DNA from: Istiophorus platypterus
Lineage: Eukaryota > Chordata > Actinopteri > Istiophoriformes > Istiophoridae
Reading direction: 5' to 3'
DNA: 64,000 bases
Assembly: GCA_016859345.1 (NCBI GenBank)
Contig: CM029123.1
Coordinates: forward strand, 5,541,501 to 5,605,500
This document shows, piece by piece, positions 23,797 through 36,676 of the stretch; position 1 is the stretch's first letter; every line of letters begins with the position of its first letter. A model generated the notes under the pieces. The model searched no databases and was not told the origin of the DNA. It was given only the letters and a program-made list of their open reading frames with translations. The position numbers and the translations under genes were made by a program.

Positions 23797-25168
23797 ATGG
23801 GTAATGTAAGCTGTTGTCACCAGCCATAGTCACTCATCTGGCCTCCTGTGTGAAGCTGGTGGTGTTTAACCTGCAAACGGCTCGAACTGTTTATGCTGTG
23901 AGCAAGGCTATGTCCGAAAGCTGATTTGTAGTCCTTTGCATTACTGTAAATGTCAATGCAGTTTTAAATGAGATTTTCTTATTTCTGTAACAAAACTTCA
24001 GCCCTCTATAGTTAGCCCTCTGTTTTACTGTAAATTAGTGATAGTCTATGTTTATTGTCGGTTACCCTATAATATGTTTGACATCTCAATTTACGGAGAA
24101 TTGTTCAGTTTATTTTGAGGTAATATTATCTTACCGCACTTGTTCCTATAAATACAATACATGTAAAAAGTAGTTGATTCAAATAATCTATAAATGTATT
24201 TCTTGCCTGACTTGGCCTATTCTTTTTATGTGGCCAGTTGGAGCTATTGCTGTGTGTTGAACACTATGGCATTGTGTGTCCTTGTTTTCATTGTGTGTCT
24301 TTTTACTGTTTCCATGTATACCTGTGTTGCCGTCCTGCTAAAATGAAAGGAATGTCCTTCACATGTTTCAGCTGTCACACCACTGAGACACTTTGATTTA
24401 AGCTTCTGCTGCTTAGTCAGAATAAATTTGCATCAGTCAGGAGCACATGCAGTAAGGTGCATGTAGTGACAGGTCAGATTTCAGTTATCAGTGCTGGTTT
24501 GTCATAAGGTTCTCAAAAACTCAAAGGTCGGTCATAGACAAAATGAATGGTCAGCTACTGCTGAGGACGAATTGAAAATAAAAAGGAATGCTCAGTTTTC
24601 CCACATAAATTCCAGGTTGTGAGACAAAATGTCATGGTTAGACAACAGTTAGGTTAGCATCTGTGTGTTTCTGCTGCTTATCTCCGAGGCCTTCCTGGAC
24701 TGGGTCAAGATAACACTCCGTTGCTGTAATTATAGAGCTATGTGGTCTTTAAGTTCTTCCTCTCTGCTTTATATACTGCAATTCACTTTGATTGCTTTGT
24801 TGCTGCACTGAGCAGAGACATTGCCACAGTGCCAGTGGCACCCATTGACCTTATGGTCAATCTGGCAACAGGTTCTGAGTTTCTGACAGGGGCAGCCAAC
24901 TGTGGAGAGAGGAGCATGCCTTCAGGCGCTTGGTGTGTTCCGTCAATGTTCGTTAGTCAAATAAACTACATAGTATCATCATCCCTTTGTCTTTTATTAA
25001 CAGGGTGAACCAATGACAAATTTAGTTTGAGCCAGAAAGCTGTGACAAGTCAATGTAACCTGCCTCTTTACATCATGAAGTCTTAGTAACAATGCTAAAA
25101 GGCTTACTATCAACTGCTGTCAGTGAATATTATCCTTCTTCCCAATAACATGTGCGAGCTTACGTTGT

Positions 25169-25237
25169 ACACACACACACACACACACATGAACATACAC
25201 ACACACACAAACACACACACACGCACACACACACACA
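25169..25237. repeat. Interrupted (AC)n microsatellite
   Basis: An AC repeat of about 69 bases interrupted by ATGAACAT, AA and GC. Likely polymorphic. The open frame across it is a repeat artefact. Confidence 0.92.
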
Positions 25238-27029
25238 GCTTCTGGGAACACTTACAGTGTGCTGTCTCTGGGATTGATGACATCGACACACGGTAAGCGA
25301 TGGACATTTTCAGCTGTGCAGTATTTCACCTCCTGAAGCAGGAGGGGTCAGAAGTGCATGAAAAGCTCATTACAGGGATGAGTCAGGGATGTGTGGAGAG
25401 AGATTGGCCTGTAGTTCTGCAGGAGGTGAATGAAACAATTAGTTTCTGCTGTGTTAGAACTACAAAACACACATTTCCCTCTTTTGTAAAGATAGCCTGC
25501 AGAAATGCCACAATCAGTGACTCTCAGGGCCTTTTTTTCACATGGTAGCCTAGAAAATGATTTTTAAGTTGCATCAGTGAGTAATATGCCCTACTTTGTA
25601 TGATGTTGTTACATCATACCAGAAATATTACATACTTTTTTTCTGAAACCCAGTTTTTAGTAGATTACATAACAGTGAATTTTGAAACATGGACTAAATG
25701 TTCATCTTCTTTGGGTTGTCTTGGTGGTAACACCAGAGTGTGTAATTCACGAGTTGTATATTTGACTGCTACCTGCCTCATTCTGTGGTTTCTCATCTCT
25801 CCCTGCATTTTAAGCATGTCTGTATTTGCTCTATAGTGCTGGAAAAAATATATCCATTATCAAAAGACAGAAAAAGATCTACACTCATTTAAGATCTACA
25901 AAATAATTTTAATTTTAATCCTAAAAATAATTTCCCAGTTCAAAGTGAGTTTGTTTAAGCAATGCATAACCATTTGATACTCTAAATAATGCAGTAGCAC
26001 ATGTACTAATTCACTAATGATGATTGTACCATTACTGAACAAATTGCATTTTGCTTTTTAAAAATAATTCGCAAGGATTTTAGTATTTTTCACAGATGAG
26101 TTTTTGTACTTACATCAGTGTATGTAAAAATTATGAACCTGTGCAAACATTAGGAGCCACAAAGCAAATAATGTAATCTGTGATATTATCAAGAGAAACT
26201 ACTTTTAGAATTGCAAACTGATTTTTTTGGAAATACTGACTTTTTATTTCAGCTTCAAAACCTAAAGGTTTGATTTATTCCACAGCAGTGCAAGTAATCC
26301 TCAATCAAAGCTGTTCCCACTTCCTAATGTTAGTGTGTTTGATTTTCCATTCTTTTACAGTCTGACTCTCATGTGAAAAGTTTAGGATGTGTTTTGTGAA
26401 TGTTTTCTTTTTTGAAGATTTAAATGTATCTGTCCAAATTGACAGTGATACCACAGGTCCAATGAAACACTCATTCAGAGAAGGCCAGATCCACCCATAC
26501 CTGCCAACAAAAGTCAGGTTCGCACCCAAATCTAGTAGAGATATTAATCACATTTCAGGTAAATCTACTAAAGAAAATGCTAATTAATGTACACTTCCAT
26601 CCACTACTTTTTAAACAAAAACTGAAATTTGTTCGAATTACCAATGTAGCATATCCTACAATGTTTTATGGACACTGGTCTTTCTAAAAGGAACTGTCAA
26701 GACATATTCACACTTTTCATGAACTGACCCCTCCCTTGTTTGCTTTATGGAGAATTAAATATTAAACAGAACGCATCTTGGCTGCAGGAGCCAGGTTTCC
26801 GTTATGCAACAAACAGGAGTTGGTATATTGAAATAAACAGTGAGGTGGAGTCGTAGTCTTAGTCACAGTTATAGGATTTCGGGACAAATGTGATACAGGG
26901 CATCCATTAAACATTTATTCCGGTTTCTGTAGACTTGTTAAAGGCGAAGTTTGTCATGCAACTATCACTTGAAAGAAAAAAAAAGAATCAGATGTAAGAT
27001 ATGTGTATAACACAATTTAATTTCCAAAT

Positions 27030-27250
27030 TAAAAGATAGTTCAAAACAGCTAGAGGTCTCGCCACGGTCCACAGAGACATTGCTTAATCATATTTAATAT
27101 GGCTTATCTTGAACTATTTTTGGAAGAGAATTGATACCCCTAATTGCATGACTGAAATTAGGCTGTCGGATTGTTAAATGTGACTATTTTTCCCGATTGT
27201 GCTGAGACAAGATGACTGAACGTGAATGGAAGATTAGTGAGTGTTGACTG
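27030..27250. promoter_or_regulatory. Candidate intronic regulatory element
   Basis: A complex block with CTTAATCATATTTAATATGG near 27085, CCTAATTGC near 27138 and TGACTATTTTTCCCG near 27181. Several homeodomain- and MEF2-like AT cores sit in otherwise low-repeat DNA. No frame is convincing. Candidate only. Confidence 0.2.
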
Positions 27251-29229
27251 GGGACTCTTCCATGGTCATAGTATAAGTGCTGAAATAGACGGATACAAAT
27301 GGACGTTGGAGCCGTAAGTTGAGAGCGCTGGCTTTGTATGAATAAGGAGCAGGAAAAAGTTTAGAGAAAAATATTCAAGGTCTAAGATGAGTCTGAAAAG
27401 ATGCAGAACTTCTCCCTCTTTAGGGGTTTTCCCCAAGCTTGCTTTAAAAAAATCCCCCACTCTTGTGGTTTGAAATGCAAAGTTAACAGTTTTACTCAGC
27501 CCCCCAAGGCTTGTATAGTCTCTCCTAATCTTTTTTAATGTGTCAAAAGGCTTTCTTGAGAGTCTCTGTGAAATTTCACACTTAAGTTGTTTGCAAAGTC
27601 AGTCTGAATTACAGTATAGAGTGAGGGTTAACTTTTCCAAAGGGGTTAGGGAAAACTTTTTAAAAACTGTATGTGTTCTGTTTGTGTATGGAGGGGGTGT
27701 TAGAGATAACGACACAGTATGCACTAAGACTGATGTTGCATGCCAGGTCAGACTTCCAGATTTTAAACTGCCTCGTAAGGGCAGCAATGCAGATTGTCTT
27801 ACAGACAGTCACTGGCTGCGCGATCTAATTTTAGGCGTGTATGTAAATGAACCTTGTCGTCATTAATACATTTATTACAGTCTGTACCGATCAATATTAT
27901 CTTTGATCAGTCTTCAATGGAATTGTTGCAATGAATATATTATCACTTTCCAAATTGTGTTATCAAATTTAGTCTCCAATTGCAAATTGGAAGCCTAACA
28001 ACATGAGTTGGTAGGATTTAGTAGGGTATTTTTTATATATATATATTTATATTTATGTATTTAGAGATTTGTATAGAAAACAAAAAGATGGAAACAGGTT
28101 ATTCCAATGAACTAAAATTTTATGATTTTATGTGTAATTGTATGTACTATACATTTACAGTGCTGTGAAATATTATGGAACAGCAAAGCAAGTATTCATG
28201 TTGTGTTGAGATCTGTCGATTTTGTGTCATAACCAGAAGCCGCTATTTAAAATGTTAAATATTACCATACAAATTGCATATGCTAAACAACTCTTAAAAT
28301 AATGTATTAATATTAAATCAAAATAAAATACATTCACTTTACTTTTATTAAACTATAAGGTGGGCTACATAAGAGAACCGCATCTCACCCCTCCTAAATG
28401 ATGCAGTATGCTGTAGAGTATCCCAGTTTACTCAAAATGTATTCTATAATTGAATTTGGCCACTGGTGGAAGACCCACAGCAAAAGCACGCAGCAACTTC
28501 AAACTCAAATGCTAAATAAACAAATTGCTTCTCTCTACACTTCATAGTCTTGACATTATCTCAGACCACCCTCATTAACATTGACGGGTCAAAGGCAAGC
28601 AGCAGCTAAAAGGATAGTTTAGTTAATATGAAAATCTTTTCCACTACACAGGCATTGTGGTTCAGATTGTGTGCATTAGATTAGTTTCATCACCCTCAGA
28701 AAGGGGTGAATCCATTCTCTTAATGTAATTTGTGGAAAATGTACCATGACGGTGTAATTATTTTGAAGGGACCAATTTGCATTTCCACTGCTCTGCTAAC
28801 TAAATGTTACTGTAGGTTCTAAGGCCTTAAAGATAAATTAATAATCTGGAGTATTTAAAAACCATGAAACATTTAAATTAAGTAATTTCACTTCCTAAAG
28901 GGCATAGTGGAGATTTTTTTTCCATATATATGCAGACAGACACACTTTTTAAATAAACATCAGCACTAATCACTGAGACAGAAATCTGAGTGAGAGCAGA
29001 ATATATTTTATGGAGCTTTTAATGGTTCCTTAGGGGCTCCCCTCTGACTTAGATTAGATGGGATTTAGACAAAGTTGATGCATGCACCTCTTTTACCAAA
29101 ACTTGGAATTCTTTTTTATCTCGTACATTATTAGGATTACAGATTTAAATTTTACCATGTACTTTATCACTGATAGAAATACAACCAAGTGTTTTTATTG
29201 GGTTTAAGCAAGGAATTACAAGAGAGTGT

Positions 29230-29520
29230 AGCAGAGCTGTAAACCACAGCTATTTGTGACATTTCTCTGCAGCAGGCTTTGATCAAGTTTTAAGGGAAAT
29301 TGATTGGAATTGTTGCTCTGCCCTAATTTAGAAGACGTCTCATCAAACCGAGTTGCAAAGGGTCTAAAGACTACAAGTGTTCATTTTTGTTCTCGTAGTG
29401 CTGCAAATTTAGTAATTGACTCTGATTTTTGGCTTCAGGCAATAACCTAATAAGGCCATCCAAGGTTAATGATAGACCCTTTTTAGACTGGCTGAACGTC
29501 TGACACTGATATGTAGTGGT
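29230..29520. promoter_or_regulatory. Candidate intronic regulatory element
   Basis: Low-repeat sequence with a TTGATCAAG palindrome near 29280, TTGATTGGAATTG near 29300, ATTTAGTAATTGACT near 29407 and AAGGTTAATGATAG near 29463. It is AT-core-rich and complex, as in enhancer-like conserved DNA. Evidence is motif density only. Confidence 0.2.
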
Positions 29521-30164
29521 AGTGAAAAACAATTATTACTTACATGAGCGGCACTCGGGGCAGAAGCCTCTGACATTTTAGTGAAACGCTATTCAGTGTG
29601 TTATTAGCTGCTGTATTTTGTTACAGTTTTGCCTTTGCATCAAACATAACCATTGGACATTAGATCAAAACGCCACAGTCGCTCAGACATTAGAAACTGA
29701 GCAGTGGGTTGTGTTGCTGCTTTACAGCCATCTCTTCCCATGAACACCAGCGCCACAAATCTCTGTGATTTAACATCTTTCACGTCCAAGCAGCTGGAGT
29801 CAGCACAAGTGTCATGTGCCATTGCCAATCTGCTATCTCGGCGTCCTCTGCCAAACAATTTATTCCATCCCCTCCTGGTTTATTAGCCATAGATTATGGG
29901 TGGTTGTGGACAGTGTAGAGCCTCGGCTGTCGAGGTAACCTTGTAATTGACTCTAGGGAGGCAGGGTGGATAATCATTTGAGCATAAACCACCCTATCAG
30001 TAAATAGTTGTTGAATACAACTATTGTAAATTTCACCATTCAGCAGGATTTCATTCATTAATGTTTTCACATGATCCTGTAACTCTTATTAGCCATTTAC
30101 AGTGCTTTTTATTCCCCCAACTATATCTCAACCACTACAATATGGACTGCTATGAATTTTTTTT

Positions 30165-30481
30165 TCGTTCACACATTCATGGTCCCCAGAAAATGAATCC
30201 TAAAGACTTTGAGGATCTTCTGACTTTTCATCTAGCGCCAACATTTAACCAAAATCTCAAGAGTTCCAGTACATTAAATTGTTCAGTAAATTCCTTCAAA
30301 ATTAATGATATTCCTATCAGCCCCAGATGTACTTTGTGCTTGTGCTTGTGTTGTTAATAATCAAATGTTAGCATGCTAATGTAGTAAAATATGATAGTAA
30401 ACATGGCAAAACCATCATACTTGGCTAACGTCAGCATGTTCGGATTGCTATCATGAGCATGTTAACATGCTGATGTAAATT
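30165..30481. mobile_element. Interspersed repeat of percomorph fishes (unclassified)
   Basis: From CATTCATGGTCCCCAGAAAA through CTGACTTTTCATCTAGCGCC, CCTATCAGCCCCAG and GTTAGCATGCTAATG to CATGTTAACATGCTGATG, this follows a repeat I recognise as very common in perch-like fish genomes. Its tell-tale words are GTTAGCATGCTAA and GTGAGCATGTTAGCATGCTG. It is diverged, and the reading frame across it (30061-30357) is not a gene. The class is not assigned; the ends are approximate. Confidence 0.65.
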
Positions 30482-30599
30482 GATTGTTTTCAGAAATCTT
30501 TATATTAAGTGTATAGCTTTGTACCTAGTTGTCCAGTTCCACCCATAGGTTAAGTTTTAACTTTAGTTAACTGGATGTTTGTTTTAACTAAAGCACTTT

Positions 30600-30602
<3 letters not shown>

Positions 30603-30654
<52 letters not shown>
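30603..30654 (+). repeat. (TC)26 microsatellite forming the polypyrimidine tract of an lpp acceptor
   Basis: Twenty-six uninterrupted TC units end 12 bases before exon 30667-31263, followed only by GCTGTTTTACAG. The transcript therefore carries a long CUCUCU array, the classical binding sequence of the splicing repressor PTBP1, as its polypyrimidine tract. There is no AG between 30594 and 30664. The nearest plausible branch sites, TTTAATT with its A near 30601 and TTTAACT near 30587, lie upstream of the repeat, giving a distant branch point. The microsatellite is seen; the regulatory role is inferred. Confidence 0.95.
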
Positions 30655-30660
<6 letters not shown>

Positions 30661-30666
30661 TTACAG

Positions 30667-31263
30667 AACTCTGGATCATCAGCAGCATCCACTCCAAGTG
30701 CTCCGGTAACTGGTTACAAGCGTATGGTCATTCCAACTCAGCCACCTCTGACTGCCACTAAGAAGTCTACACCTAAACCTCAGACTCCTGGGGGAGTCTC
30801 TTCTATCCCCCCTTCTTCTGTCAGCCCAGTGGTTAAGCCACAAAGCCATACAGCTCCTCAGCCAGTCCCAGCGTCCTACGCTACAGCCTCAACCCCAAGT
30901 CAGCCCACCTTCAATGTCCAGGTGAGGTCAGCCCAGCCTGGCCCCCAGCATCAAGCCCCAGCAGGGCACCATTTTAGCCAGCAACCCATTCGCAGCCCGG
31001 CACAAGTGCAGTACATGCCTGCCCAGCCCAAAGGTCCTGACTTTGCCTATGGACCGCCACAGCCTGGCTTCTCCCCGATGGCTCAGGGTGCATATCAAGA
31101 ACACCACCATCCAGGAGTACCTCAAGTAGGCGGGATAAGCTCCAGGAGACCTGACCCTGCCCCCACTCAAGCATATCAGCCTCCCGGGCCCAAGAAAACC
31201 TATATCACAGATGTACCACCAAGTTTGGCCTCCTACACTTCAGGACCAGCTGTTCCACCAAAG
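30667..31263 (+). CDS. lpp: lpp large linker exon: Pro/Gln-rich scaffold region
   Basis: A symmetric 597-base exon (199 codons, phase 0 in and out) with acceptor TTTTACAG and donor AAG|GTAATG. It encodes the LPP-specific linker: NSGSSAAST, then VTGYKRMVIPTQPPLTATKK near residues 15-34, PVPASYATAST and PTFNVQVRSAQP in the middle, and GPKKTYITD towards the end. These blocks identify LPP rather than zyxin or TRIP6. The region is disordered, proline- and glutamine-rich, and in vertebrates links the VASP-binding part to the LIM domains at focal adhesions. From memory of the mammalian protein it is about 30 residues shorter and lacks most of the tyrosine-rich Gly-Tyr stretch; eight tyrosines remain. 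Open frames antisense to it are shadows. The (TC)26 tract and distant branch point make it a candidate for regulated, in-frame skipping. Confidence 0.96.
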
Positions 31264-31479
31264 GTAATGTGCAAAACGTATTAAATTAGTTAATTCTCAC
31301 TTTTTGTAATTAAAGTTGAAATAAAGGGATATTTCTAACTGATTTAAGAAAACAATTTAAAAATTAACAATAGTTTTCCCTGCTTCTTGATGTATTTTAC
31401 ATGCATACAGCAATTGTGGCTAAGGCCTCAATCTGTCCATCTATTATCAATCCATCGTTCCATCCATTCATCCTTTTTA

Positions 31480-32040
31480 CCAGTTTCTGGCACTTTTCAT
31501 GGTCTAAATTGGTGGTAGTGGGCTTAGAGGAGTAGCCAAGGCATCCATTTCCCCAGCCGCAATCTCCCAACTCCTTCTTGAGAATCCAGAGGCGTTCCCA
31601 GGCCAGCTGGGATATTTAATCCCTCAAGTGTGTTCTAGGTTTGCCCTGGAGCTTCCTCCCAGTTAGATATCCCTGGAATACCTCCACAGAGACGAGTCTG
31701 GGAGGCGTCCTGATTGGATGCCTGAACCACCTCAACTGGCTTTTGTCAAAAGCGTAGCAGTTCTACTTTAAACCTCTTTGGGACATTTGAACTCCTCTGC
31801 CTATCTCAAAGGGTGGATCCAGACACCATGGGAAGAAAACTTGTTTTCACCATTTGTATCTAAAATTCTGTCCTTTTAGACACTACCCAAAATCTGTGAC
31901 CATAGATGAGAGTTGGAACATAGATTGAGTGATAAGTCAAGATCTTTGGTTTTAACCTTAGCTCCTTCTTTATACAATTTTGCAGTGTAAATGTTTTCAT
32001 GACTGATATCACTTCATCAATCTGAAGTCCTGCTCCATTT
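31480..32040 (-). mobile_element. Degenerate LINE (non-LTR retrotransposon) 3' fragment, antisense to lpp
   Basis: Read on the - strand this decodes to the C-terminal end of a fish LINE polyprotein. The block ISQLAWERL is intact at 31589-31615, downstream of EVF and of a Gly/Arg/Pro-rich stretch. A stop lies just before ISQLAWERL, and other frame breaks follow. The + strand wording (CCATTTCCCCAGCCGC, GGCGTTCCCAGGCCAGCTGG, AACCACCTCAACTGGCTT) is the reverse complement of a common percomorph LINE. The clade is not assigned with confidence. It is 5'-truncated, diverged and non-functional, and the limits are approximate. Confidence 0.72.
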
Positions 32041-32382
32041 AATTGTCATGAACATCAGCCAAAATTTTTTAAACACTCTCACCTAGGTCAGTAACCTGCT
32101 CTAAGCTGTAAACCATGGCTCAGATGAGGTGCTGACCACCATCTATTGTGTGTTGGAGGTCACAGTAAGAGTAGGCCTGAAAAAAAACGGTCTGGTATTC
32201 TCAAGCTCGGGTGTTTGGCCAAGTCATTCCTTGTCTCCTCTTTTTTATTTTTAGTATCTATATATATTATTTAATAAAGTAGAAATCTGTGTGTGTTTAC
32301 GCATAGTATGTGTCAATGTACAAGCCATACAAGACTGTGCATCAGGATGATGCTGACTCTCATACATGTGCGTGCATGCATT

Positions 32383-32400
32383 TGTGTGTGTGTGTGTGTG
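32383..32400. repeat. Short (TG)n microsatellite
   Basis: Nine TG units following ATGCATTTG. Ordinary intronic microsatellite. Confidence 0.88.
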
Positions 32401-34079
32401 AGTATGAATACATTTGTGCAGCATCAGATGGCAATGCAGTTGGGAGCTCCATGCCATCTTTCATTGAAACACACAGCATAAACAGTTGTTTTAACCTTTA
32501 TGAATTTTTGAAAGATCTTCTCTGTTGGGATTTTTCCATCTGATTTCATTTGTCTCATTAAAGGCATATCTATTCAGTAGTATCTACCCTCTGTGCAATA
32601 TGAACCCAAGCTTATAGCTTCATGATAAAAGTTTTGTTTATCTCCTCAAATGTAATCTGCAATCATTAGTTTGTCATGCTAACTTATAAAGCTTACGACC
32701 TACAATGGTAGCCTTAGTCTTGTCACACAACACATGTATGTGAAGCCATCAGGTTTATACTTAATACCCCCTTTTTTAGATTTAACCATTGATTCTTTAA
32801 AATAGTCATAGTTAAAAGACACAAAGAAAATAAACCGTATTCAGCACAAACACAAATGTACAAAGTAAAAATAAAAAGCATGTCATTTAATCTCGGAATA
32901 AGCATTAGAGGACTGTCACAGGCAAAGCCTCAAGCCTTCAAAAGCAGTGCAAGATGTTGGATGTAGCACTAGACCTTTTTATAGAACTGAATACGATTGA
33001 AAAGAATTACAAAATACTGTCATCCCGTAGAACAGAGTAGTAAATGCCACAGAGACATCTATTCTCATCTCTATATCCAGCCCTCAACAATCTCTGGAAA
33101 GTGCAAGGCCCTTGAGTTTTCTTTAATTCAAGGATTTTATGCTGGTTCCAAATACAAACTGGGCCTCCCAGCCCCTGGGAATAGCTCATCAAGGACTGCA
33201 CTTCACTAAATACAAATTAGCTTCAACATTGCAGCTAGTGTCTTAAAAATAAGTCTAATTATATTTGTTCAAAACAAAAGTCTACATTTTGCTTGAAAAG
33301 CTTGCTTTGGTCCCAGTATGATACATTATTAAAAAAACAAAAGGTGGCGTTTAATAGATTTGTGAGCATCTCTTTGATTTCAGATAAAAGCAAATCACTA
33401 ATTTTACAGATATAGCTCATACACTATATAATGGGCTCTGTGCCCTTCCCCCGTACTTTATTTGCTTTGAAACATATCAGGAAACTTAATGCTCCATTTG
33501 CACACATTCATCTAAAGAATATGCTGTAAATGATTCTGTAGTGTCACACGTCATGTTTGACCTGACCCTCCACTAAAATATTCATATTCAAACCTTTGCT
33601 CTAATCTTTTTTTTCTTCTTTATTTGTGTCCAGTATAGCAGATCTTTTAATACCAAAACAGACCAGAGACACTATAAAAGCCAGATTAGAATGAAAGCAA
33701 AATCTGTCAACTTTGCCTTTATGATCATCACTCTGCTTGACCCAGTGTCGTGACATGTTCATAACCTTTCACAAATAGTGTTAAATCTGCTTAATAGAGG
33801 AAGGGTTGTGCCTCTTTTAATCCGTTGTGTAAATAAACCAAAACATAGTCAATTAAAGGAACTATTTACATTTTTCTCATAATTATCAAAAATGATCTCT
33901 AGTCATTCAGAGTTAATGGTTATTTTATGTAATAGCCAAGACTTTCTCAGGAGGGGGTCTGCGATTTTGATTGAGGACTTTATTAAAGAGATCATTTCAC
34001 ATAATTGAGTTTATTCATAGAAGGTCAGTGTCATTAGAAGTCCAAGATGAACTCCTTGGATGAAATTCTATGATCTAGA

Positions 34080-34480
34080 CTTGTTCTAGCTTGTCTGCCT
34101 GCTCTGCCCCCCACCCTGTATCACCCTCTGTCACCCAGCACCCCAATGTGTTCCTACTCACATGTAAAGTGGAGGTGTAAAATCATCAACAGGCTCCAAG
34201 GCCCCTAATTACCCAAATCCACCGCTGTTTAATCTCTATTGTGATCCCAAAAATTAACAGATTTCATGGCTGCCGGTTAACATACCAATTTCCACGAGTC
34301 TCTCCATCTTTCCCGAAATAGGAGGAAAGCTAAGCTGGATGATGACTTGTGTTATGACTGAGCTTGAGTGACGTTTGGCAGGGAAGGATTATTTTGAATT
34401 GTTCAATCCCTACAGCCAGTTAAAGCCCCCTCGAAGGTCAATGATGGTTTCAACTGTCAAACATGTTTAAATATCTGACA
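34080..34480. promoter_or_regulatory. Candidate intronic regulatory element
   Basis: Around 400 bases of complex sequence. It includes CCCCTAATTACCC near 34202, GTTTAATCTCTATTGTGATC near 34227 (homeodomain and SOX-like ATTGT cores), CCCAAAAATTAAC near 34246, and TGAGTGACGTTTGGC near 34364 (a CRE-like TGACGT core). No open frame of interest. Candidate by texture only. Confidence 0.22.
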
Positions 34481-36613
34481 TTTCAGTGCCTTCCAGTCCT
34501 GGCCACAGTGCTTTTTGACCTGCACAAGAACATTTGCATATGGTGCCATGAGGATGTATCCAAAAGACCCTTTTTATATGTCTGACCCAGCATAAACCCT
34601 TATTAATCTCCAAAAATATGTACAAAACTAGAGCTAAAATCCAATTTAAAAAGTTAGCAACACCTGTGAATATTCTTTAAAAAGGCATAAGCAGTTCACT
34701 GCCCATGTAAACATTACTTGAGAAATTATCTTCACTTAACACACTATTCTGGTTTTAAAATTTAATTCCTGATTTTTTTATGTAATCTATTTTAGATAAC
34801 AAGTGCAATGAATGTGTGAAATGCATCAAAAACACTAGTTAATTCTCACTAAAGCCAATTGCATAGATATTATGATGGAAACTGCAAGACTCTTCTGAAT
34901 CTATTGATTGTCAGCGGCAAAATAAAGAAAAATTTCTGACCAGGGTCTTACCAAGTTCTAGCACTTTTCAACAAGACTATGTCAAAACCATGTATATGGT
35001 TCGACCACCAAATTTAATCTGTATGCTTCTCTCCTACTCTCTGTGCTCACTTATACAGTATTTTAATACAGTCAAATTCCCAATAAAGCCCAACCCTGTT
35101 GGTGACTCTGTTCTTCGGAAAGTAGCCAAGGTTTGTCAAGAAAGTCACTAGATTTGTCACTAGGTGCTTTGTGACATTTGCATTTAATATGACTCTGCCT
35201 GTTGTGGTACAGCCAAAGACAAAATTACTTAGTACTTTACAATAAAAGGTAGGATAGTGCAAATTTATATTTTTAAGATGAAATTGAATGATAAAAATGA
35301 TATAAAATAAAGTAAAAAAAAATTAAACAACTTAAGTCAACTACCACCAAAGCACCAAAAAGTAACTGATAGTCAAAGCCTACCCCAAAATTATCGGCTC
35401 TTTATTTGATATTATTAGATAAAACACCAAGACTGGACAAGGGGCTGTTCAAAAATGCAAGCACTTGGACCAGTAGGGTTATTTGTAAGGACCTTAGTTT
35501 TGGAGTAATTTTTAGACTTTCAAGTCTTAATCTCAAATAGGCAAGAAATAATATAAGACCTAAGGTAGTAATGGTTAGATTAAACTGGGGCATACAGCTG
35601 TATATCATTCCCATATCAGTGGACATCAATATAACTTTAAGTCACTGTTGGATATGTCCTAGTAGTTGCATGTAAATAGGAAATGAAAGGGGAACTAGGA
35701 TACAGCCCTCTGGCTCTCAGAAAAACCCCCAAAGATTTGACGGTGATAGTTATGCTTGTGTTACACCCATCTAAACATTATTTTGTTGAGCTGCTCTTTC
35801 TTTTGAATGAGTGGCACTTCTATTTATGCCTTGAAAGACAATCAGCTGTTAAGTCTTGCTGTGTGTGCATCATATATGATGTCTTCTCCTCAGGTGATTG
35901 ACCCTAGCTGCCCCAAACTCAGGAGCTATGTGCAGCTCCTAAAAAAGCACACTGACAAAGTGCAGGGTTACCAGCTCTGCTATGGATTTCCAGAGTGGAT
36001 TTTTCTCCCGGTGCAGGGTTACCACGTGTAACTACAAAGTGAGAGCCCTGGGCTTCTGTAAGATGAAGATGTTATCTGCAGCCCTGTGATCTTTTCTCTG
36101 TGTATAGATGCACCTTGAAACAAATTGCACTGTGTTCTATTCAACAGAAATTGTTATTCTAAACCATATTGACAGACAAATAGTCCCATATTTTATTTTA
36201 TCTCTTAAAATTGGTGCATACTAGTTTTGAAAAATGGGGGATAGTTCAAATCAGTGTTTGATATAAAACAGACATTATACAGTATTTCTTTGACCCCCTG
36301 ATCTATTTTCATTTATTTTACAGTACAATCAAAACCTTACATTGAAAGCAAATCAACAATTTTGTTCTGATTGTCTTTGCAAACTTTTCAAATGAACAGA
36401 ACATCTATGGAATTCCTTAAAGCTACTTCTATTTTTGCTAAACCACACTAGAAAATTGGTTTTAATTCCCAATACATGCCTCAACATAGTTGTTTATTTG
36501 ATATTCAAATGTTACTGTGTTTAAAGGACAAAATCATGATTTCTTTTTCTTTATAGCATTTCTGTGAAATTAATGCACAATGGAGCGTTTAGAGAAATGC
36601 CTGCTAAAATAAG

Positions 36614-36617
<4 letters not shown>

Positions 36618-36667
<50 letters not shown>

Positions 36668-36676
36668 TGTGTGTGT
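36618..36676. repeat. (TG)n microsatellite
   Basis: Twenty-four TG units, a single C interruption at 36667 and four more units. Likely length-polymorphic and usable as a marker. Confidence 0.95.

Larger units (their letters stand above)
14987..30666 (+). other. lpp: lpp intron, about 15.7 kb
   Basis: A GT-AG intron between the export-signal exon and the large linker exon. It contains a Tc1 relic (16217-16720), AC repeats (18004-18019, 25169-25237), a pre-miRNA-sized fold-back (21547-21614), a palindrome (23145-23174), a TTAA-flanked MITE (23408-23796), a fish interspersed repeat (30165-30481) and (TC)26 at the acceptor (30603-30654). Candidate regulatory stretches lie at about 18120-18430, 27030-27250 and 29230-29520. 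GGTTAGGG-like words near 19690-19745 are weakly telomere-like but irregular. I found no coding exon elsewhere in it. Confidence 0.85.

Noticed and set aside
30928..31174. Two overlapping - strand frames in the linker exon
   Set aside because: They are shadows of the proline-rich coding frame (GC-rich third positions keep the antisense open).
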